Origin: CAZTWC01 sp964617105 [NCBI: uncultured Myxococcia bacterium]
GTDB taxonomy: Bacteria > CAZTWC01
Assembly: GCA_964617105.1 (NCBI GenBank)
Contig: CAZTWC010000141.1
Coordinates: forward strand, 1,735-9,323
Direction: 5' to 3'
DNA: 7,589 bases
The translations under genes were made by a program, and so were the position numbers. Positions 4,895-7,589 of this stretch are shown piece by piece. Position 1 is the stretch's first letter. Each line of letters begins with the position of its first letter. Under the pieces are notes generated by a model. The model ran no database searches. It worked only from the letters and a program-made list of their open reading frames with translations, and had not been told where the DNA came from.

Positions 4895-5980
4895 ATGGAT
4901 TTTTTTTCGATAATAATGGCCGGTGGTAGGGGCAAGCGCTTTTGGCCCTCCAGCCGCCGGAAAACACCTAAGCAGTTTCTGCCTATTGATGGCCACCATA
5001 GCCTGCTAAAAACAACCTTTTTACGGCTATCTAAAAAACAACCCATAGACAAAATCGTGGTGGCCGGCAACTACGAGCACCGGGAACATATATTTAAACA
5101 CCTTCCAGAGTTAAAACCAGAGAACCTCTTTCTGGAGCCGGTTGGTAAAAATACTGCTGCCTGCATCGCCCTGGCCGCAGTAATGTTAAAGCATAGAGGT
5201 CATAAAGGAGTGATGGCCATTATGCCATCGGACCACTATATCCAAGATGATGAGCGGTTTTTATACCTGTTGGAAAAGGGGGCGGAGATGGCGGACAAAG
5301 GATATGTTGTCACCTTGGGTATTATGCCCAACCGGATCGAAACCGGATACGGTTATATCAACAAGTCTGCCTTTCAAATGAATATCGGTGAAATCCCGGT
5401 CTTTAACGTGGAAAGGTTTGTAGAAAAACCAGATTATCAATCCGCCCGGGAATTTGTAGAGAGCGAAGAATACTTTTGGAACAGTGGTATTTTTCTCTTT
5501 GAAGTGGATAAAATCCTCCAATTGTTTGAACAATATATGCCTGAGGCCTCTAAAATTCTGCGAAAAATTGAGCATGAACTGAACCAGGGGATGAACACCG
5601 ATGATACCTTAAAAGAGTATTATCCCCAATTACCCAATATCTCCATAGATTACGGAATAATGGAAAAAGTGGCCGCTTCCGGGGAGATGTGCGTGATTCC
5701 AGCCGATTTCGGCTGGTCAGATGTTGGCAGTTGGGCCAGTCTGTCAGAAATTATCGATAGTGATACTTTTGGCAATGTGGTGGTGGGCGAAACAGAACTT
5801 ATAGATGTTAACGGCTGTATTATCCACAGCCCCGGAAAAATGGTGGCCGCTATCGGGCTGGATGATATAGCTATAATCAACACCGATGATATACTGCTAC
5901 TTTGCCCTTTGGAACGTTCTCAGGAGGTTAAAAAAATAGTGGAAGCCCTGGAGAAAAAAGGAAAGAAAAATTATTTGTAA
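4895..5980 (+). CDS. manC: Mannose-1-phosphate guanylyltransferase, single-domain
   Basis: This enzyme makes GDP-mannose from mannose-1-phosphate and GTP, supplying mannose, fucose or rhamnose-type residues for glycans. In the 361-residue form (ATG 4895), the nucleotide-binding signature MAGGRGKRFWPSS is at about 8-20 with PKQFLP at 25-30. EPVGKNTAACIALAA lies at about 82-96 and MPSDHYI at 110-116. ETGYGYI is at 149-155 and VEKP at 176-179. WNSGIF is at 195-200, IDYGIMEK at 251-258 and GWSDVGSW at 273-280. These are the standard landmarks of the GMP family in their normal order. The length fits the short form, with no C-terminal cupin phosphomannose isomerase domain. The cell must therefore get mannose-6-phosphate by a separate enzyme, not seen in the window. 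The next gene, manB/algC-like, supplies its substrate and starts 35 bases downstream. Confidence 0.93.
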   Translation: MDFFSIIMAGGRGKRFWPSSRRKTPKQFLPIDGHHSLLKTTFLRLSKKQPIDKIVVAGNYEHREHIFKHLPELKPENLFLEPVGKNTAACIALAAVMLKHRGHKGVMAIMPSDHYIQDDERFLYLLEKGAEMADKGYVVTLGIMPNRIETGYGYINKSAFQMNIGEIPVFNVERFVEKPDYQSAREFVESEEYFWNSGIFLFEVDKILQLFEQYMPEASKILRKIEHELNQGMNTDDTLKEYYPQLPNISIDYGIMEKVAASGEMCVIPADFGWSDVGSWASLSEIIDSDTFGNVVVGETELIDVNGCIIHSPGKMVAAIGLDDIAIINTDDILLLCPLERSQEVKKIVEALEKKGKKNYL

Positions 5981-6000
5981 CTAATGAATATCATTATGTG

Positions 6001-6005
6001 AAGGG
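6001..6005 (+). promoter_or_regulatory. Ribosome binding site before the phosphomannomutase gene
   Basis: AAGGG lies ten bases before ATG 6016, an acceptable but slightly long spacing. A GTG at 5998 is in frame and would overlap this site. ATG 6016 places the conserved FREYDIRG motif at residues 9-16, as expected for the family. Confidence 0.5.
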
Positions 6006-6015
6006 TATTACTTTT

Positions 6016-7398
6016 ATGACAACTATCAATTCCCAAGTCTTTCGTGAATATGACATTAGAGGTGTGGTTGAGCAAGATTTCCCCGATGAGGTGGTTCTGC
6101 AACTGGGTAAGGCGGTGGGAACCTATCTGCAGCAACAGGGCAACCAAAAAATGGCTTTGGGCCGCGACTGCCGTCTCCATTCCGAACAGTTACATGATCT
6201 GCTTCTCCAGGGATTGCTATCCACAGGTATGGAGATAATAGATTTGGGAGTGGTGCCAACTCCTTTGGTTTACTTCTCCCTTTTTCACCTGGATCTACAG
6301 GCTGCCGTGCAAATTACCGGAAGTCACAACCCGCCCCAATACAATGGCTTTAAAATCTGCAGCGGCAAGAGCACCATTTTTGGCGCGGAGATCAAAAAAA
6401 TCGAGCAAATAGCCAGAGATGGCAACTTTTGCCAGGGCAAAGGCTCCCTAAAATTGGCAGAGATTATTGAAATCTATCAACAGCGGGTGCTGGAGTTGAT
6501 TGAAAAACCAGATAAGAGTTTATCTATTGTGCTGGATGCCGGCAATGGCACTGGCGGCCTGGTGGCTGCGCCCCTTTTCCGGCAAATGGGACACCAGGTA
6601 GAGGAGTTGTTTTGCCAAATGGATGGAACTTTTCCCAACCACTTTCCCGACCCCACGGTGGAAGATAACCTGGCTGCGCTGAAAAAAAAGGTAAGGGATA
6701 TGGGTGCAGATGTAGGTATCGCCTATGATGGAGATGCTGACCGAATAGGCGTGATTGATGACCAGGGGCAAGTAATCTGGGGTGACACCCTGATGCTGCT
6801 CTTTTCCAAAGAGATTCTAGCCCGAAAACCTGGCGCTACTATGATTGGTGAAGTTAAATGCTCCCAGGTGATGTATGACCAGGTAGAAAAACTGGGTGGT
6901 AAGGCTATTATGTGGCGCACAGGCCATTCGCTGATTAAAAGTAAGATGAAAGAGGTTAAAGCAGAATTAGCCGGAGAGATGAGCGGCCACATATTTTTTG
7001 CCGATCGTTACTACGGTTTTGACGATGCCATTTACTCATCAGCCCGGCTGCTGGAAATTTTAGCCGCAACAGACCGCCCTCTATCCGATTTACTGGCGGA
7101 TTTCCCCAGCCTCTTTTCCACTCCGGAGATCAGGATGGAGTGTCCGGAAGAGGAAAAGTTCATTCTGGTAGAAAAAGTAAAAGAGAGTTTTAAAGCGGAA
7201 CGGGAAACCATTGATATTGATGGAGTGCGGGTTCTGTTTGAACAAGGGTGGGCTCTGGTGAGACCATCCAATACTCAGCCCTTGCTGGTTTTGAGATTTG
7301 AGGCTGAAACTAAAAAGGTTCTGAAGCAGATCCAGAGAATCATGGAAGATAAAATTGCCTTTTGCCGGGCGAATCTAAGTAACGGTAATAATGAATGA
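6016..7398 (+). CDS. manB: Phosphomannomutase/phosphoglucomutase (AlgC/ManB type)
   Basis: This alpha-D-phosphohexomutase interconverts hexose-6-phosphate and hexose-1-phosphate, here most likely mannose-6-P to mannose-1-P for the adjacent guanylyltransferase. The 460 residues match P. aeruginosa AlgC (about 463). Domain landmarks run in order. FREYDIRG is at 9-16. The phosphoserine loop TGSHNPPQYNGFK is at about 101-113 (S103 catalytic). The metal loop YDGDADR is at about 237-243. The sugar-specificity loop GEMSGH is at about 320-325, and the phosphate-binding loop RPSNTQP is at about 416-422. The GEMSGH form is shared by enzymes that accept both mannose and glucose phosphates, so it may also feed glucose-1-P synthesis. 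The stop codon overlaps the start of the following ROK kinase (ATGA, four bases), indicating translational coupling. All catalytic motifs are intact. Phosphoglucosamine mutase is unlikely given the GEMSGH loop. Confidence 0.93.
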   Translation: MTTINSQVFREYDIRGVVEQDFPDEVVLQLGKAVGTYLQQQGNQKMALGRDCRLHSEQLHDLLLQGLLSTGMEIIDLGVVPTPLVYFSLFHLDLQAAVQITGSHNPPQYNGFKICSGKSTIFGAEIKKIEQIARDGNFCQGKGSLKLAEIIEIYQQRVLELIEKPDKSLSIVLDAGNGTGGLVAAPLFRQMGHQVEELFCQMDGTFPNHFPDPTVEDNLAALKKKVRDMGADVGIAYDGDADRIGVIDDQGQVIWGDTLMLLFSKEILARKPGATMIGEVKCSQVMYDQVEKLGGKAIMWRTGHSLIKSKMKEVKAELAGEMSGHIFFADRYYGFDDAIYSSARLLEILAATDRPLSDLLADFPSLFSTPEIRMECPEEEKFILVEKVKESFKAERETIDIDGVRVLFEQGWALVRPSNTQPLLVLRFEAETKKVLKQIQRIMEDKIAFCRANLSNGNNE

Positions 7399-7589
7399 AT
7401 AAAACTTTCAAGTATGTAATTGGAGCCGACCTGGGTGCCAGCAATATCCGGATGGGCATCTTCCAGATCAATGGAACCATGCTGGAGATGGTTAAGCAAC
7501 AGATCAACACCCGGGACGGCGTTGAAAGTGTGGCCAATAGTATAGAACAGACCATAAAAACTGTGCTGGAAAAAGGGAAAATAAAACCG
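7395..7589 (+). CDS. ROK-family sugar kinase (glucokinase-like), 3' end outside window
   Basis: Only the first 65 residues are present. The start YVIGADLGASNIRMGIFQIN is the ROK/actin-fold phosphate-1 motif (D-x-G-x-[ST]-x-x-R), normally followed by a glycine turn, a strand and a helix. Here that is seen as NGTMLEMVKQQINTRDGVES and then VANSIEQTIKTVLE. ROK kinases phosphorylate glucose, mannose, fructose or N-acetyl-sugars at the 6-position (others are repressors, but those carry an N-terminal DNA-binding domain that is absent here). The diagnostic zinc-binding and ExGH motifs lie beyond the window. The ATG overlaps the phosphomannomutase stop by four bases, so it is probably in the same operon and could provide the hexose-6-phosphate used by that mutase. 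It could equally be a general glucokinase; substrate unresolved. Confidence 0.8.
   Translation, partial: MNKTFKYVIGADLGASNIRMGIFQINGTMLEMVKQQINTRDGVESVANSIEQTIKTVLEKGKIKP

Overview
The window is a cell-envelope polysaccharide locus from a bacterium, probably Gram-negative. The evidence is a fused Wzz/tyrosine-kinase exporter, an undecaprenyl-diphosphate phosphatase and a GDP-mannose pathway. Base composition looks moderately AT-rich by eye, and the proteins are rich in lysine, isoleucine and asparagine. Nothing in the sequence fixes the phylum. An uncultivated or environmental lineage is a guess, not a conclusion.

Positions 1-2093 hold a membrane polysaccharide co-polymerase fused to a bacterial tyrosine kinase (BY-kinase). 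Its 5' end lies outside the window and the gene is broken. The periplasmic part stops at 1029. The second membrane helix and the kinase continue in another frame with no start codon before 1434. About 20-25 residues that the family normally has at this point are missing, so this looks like an out-of-frame deletion rather than a single-base slip. Positions 2093-2237 look like a second scar: the first 31 codons of a translationally coupled gene run straight into an unrelated-looking C-terminal tail in another frame. Together these suggest an exopolysaccharide operon that is decaying, or is mis-assembled, at its right end.

Positions 2283-2918 on the minus strand encode a HAD-superfamily phosphatase, convergent with the kinase. 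The 272-base divergent gap after it (2919-3190) holds a 208-base stretch bounded by a perfect 13-base inverted repeat, with an internal imperfect 20-base direct repeat. It also holds a good sigma70-like promoter whose predicted start falls at the ATG of the next gene.

Positions 3191-7589 are a compact plus-strand gene run: uppP (lipid-carrier recycling), a NudL/YeaB-type Nudix hydrolase, a single-domain mannose-1-phosphate guanylyltransferase, an AlgC-type phosphomannomutase/phosphoglucomutase, and the start of a ROK-family sugar kinase. The likely joint task, by inference, is to make GDP-mannose (hexose, hexose-6-P, mannose-1-P, GDP-mannose) and to recycle the undecaprenyl carrier used in polysaccharide or glycan assembly. 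No tRNA, rRNA, CRISPR array or complete insertion sequence was seen. The intact genes belong to well-known families. The unusual content is the two deletion scars, the repeat-bounded intergenic element and the extra tyrosine-rich linker in the kinase.
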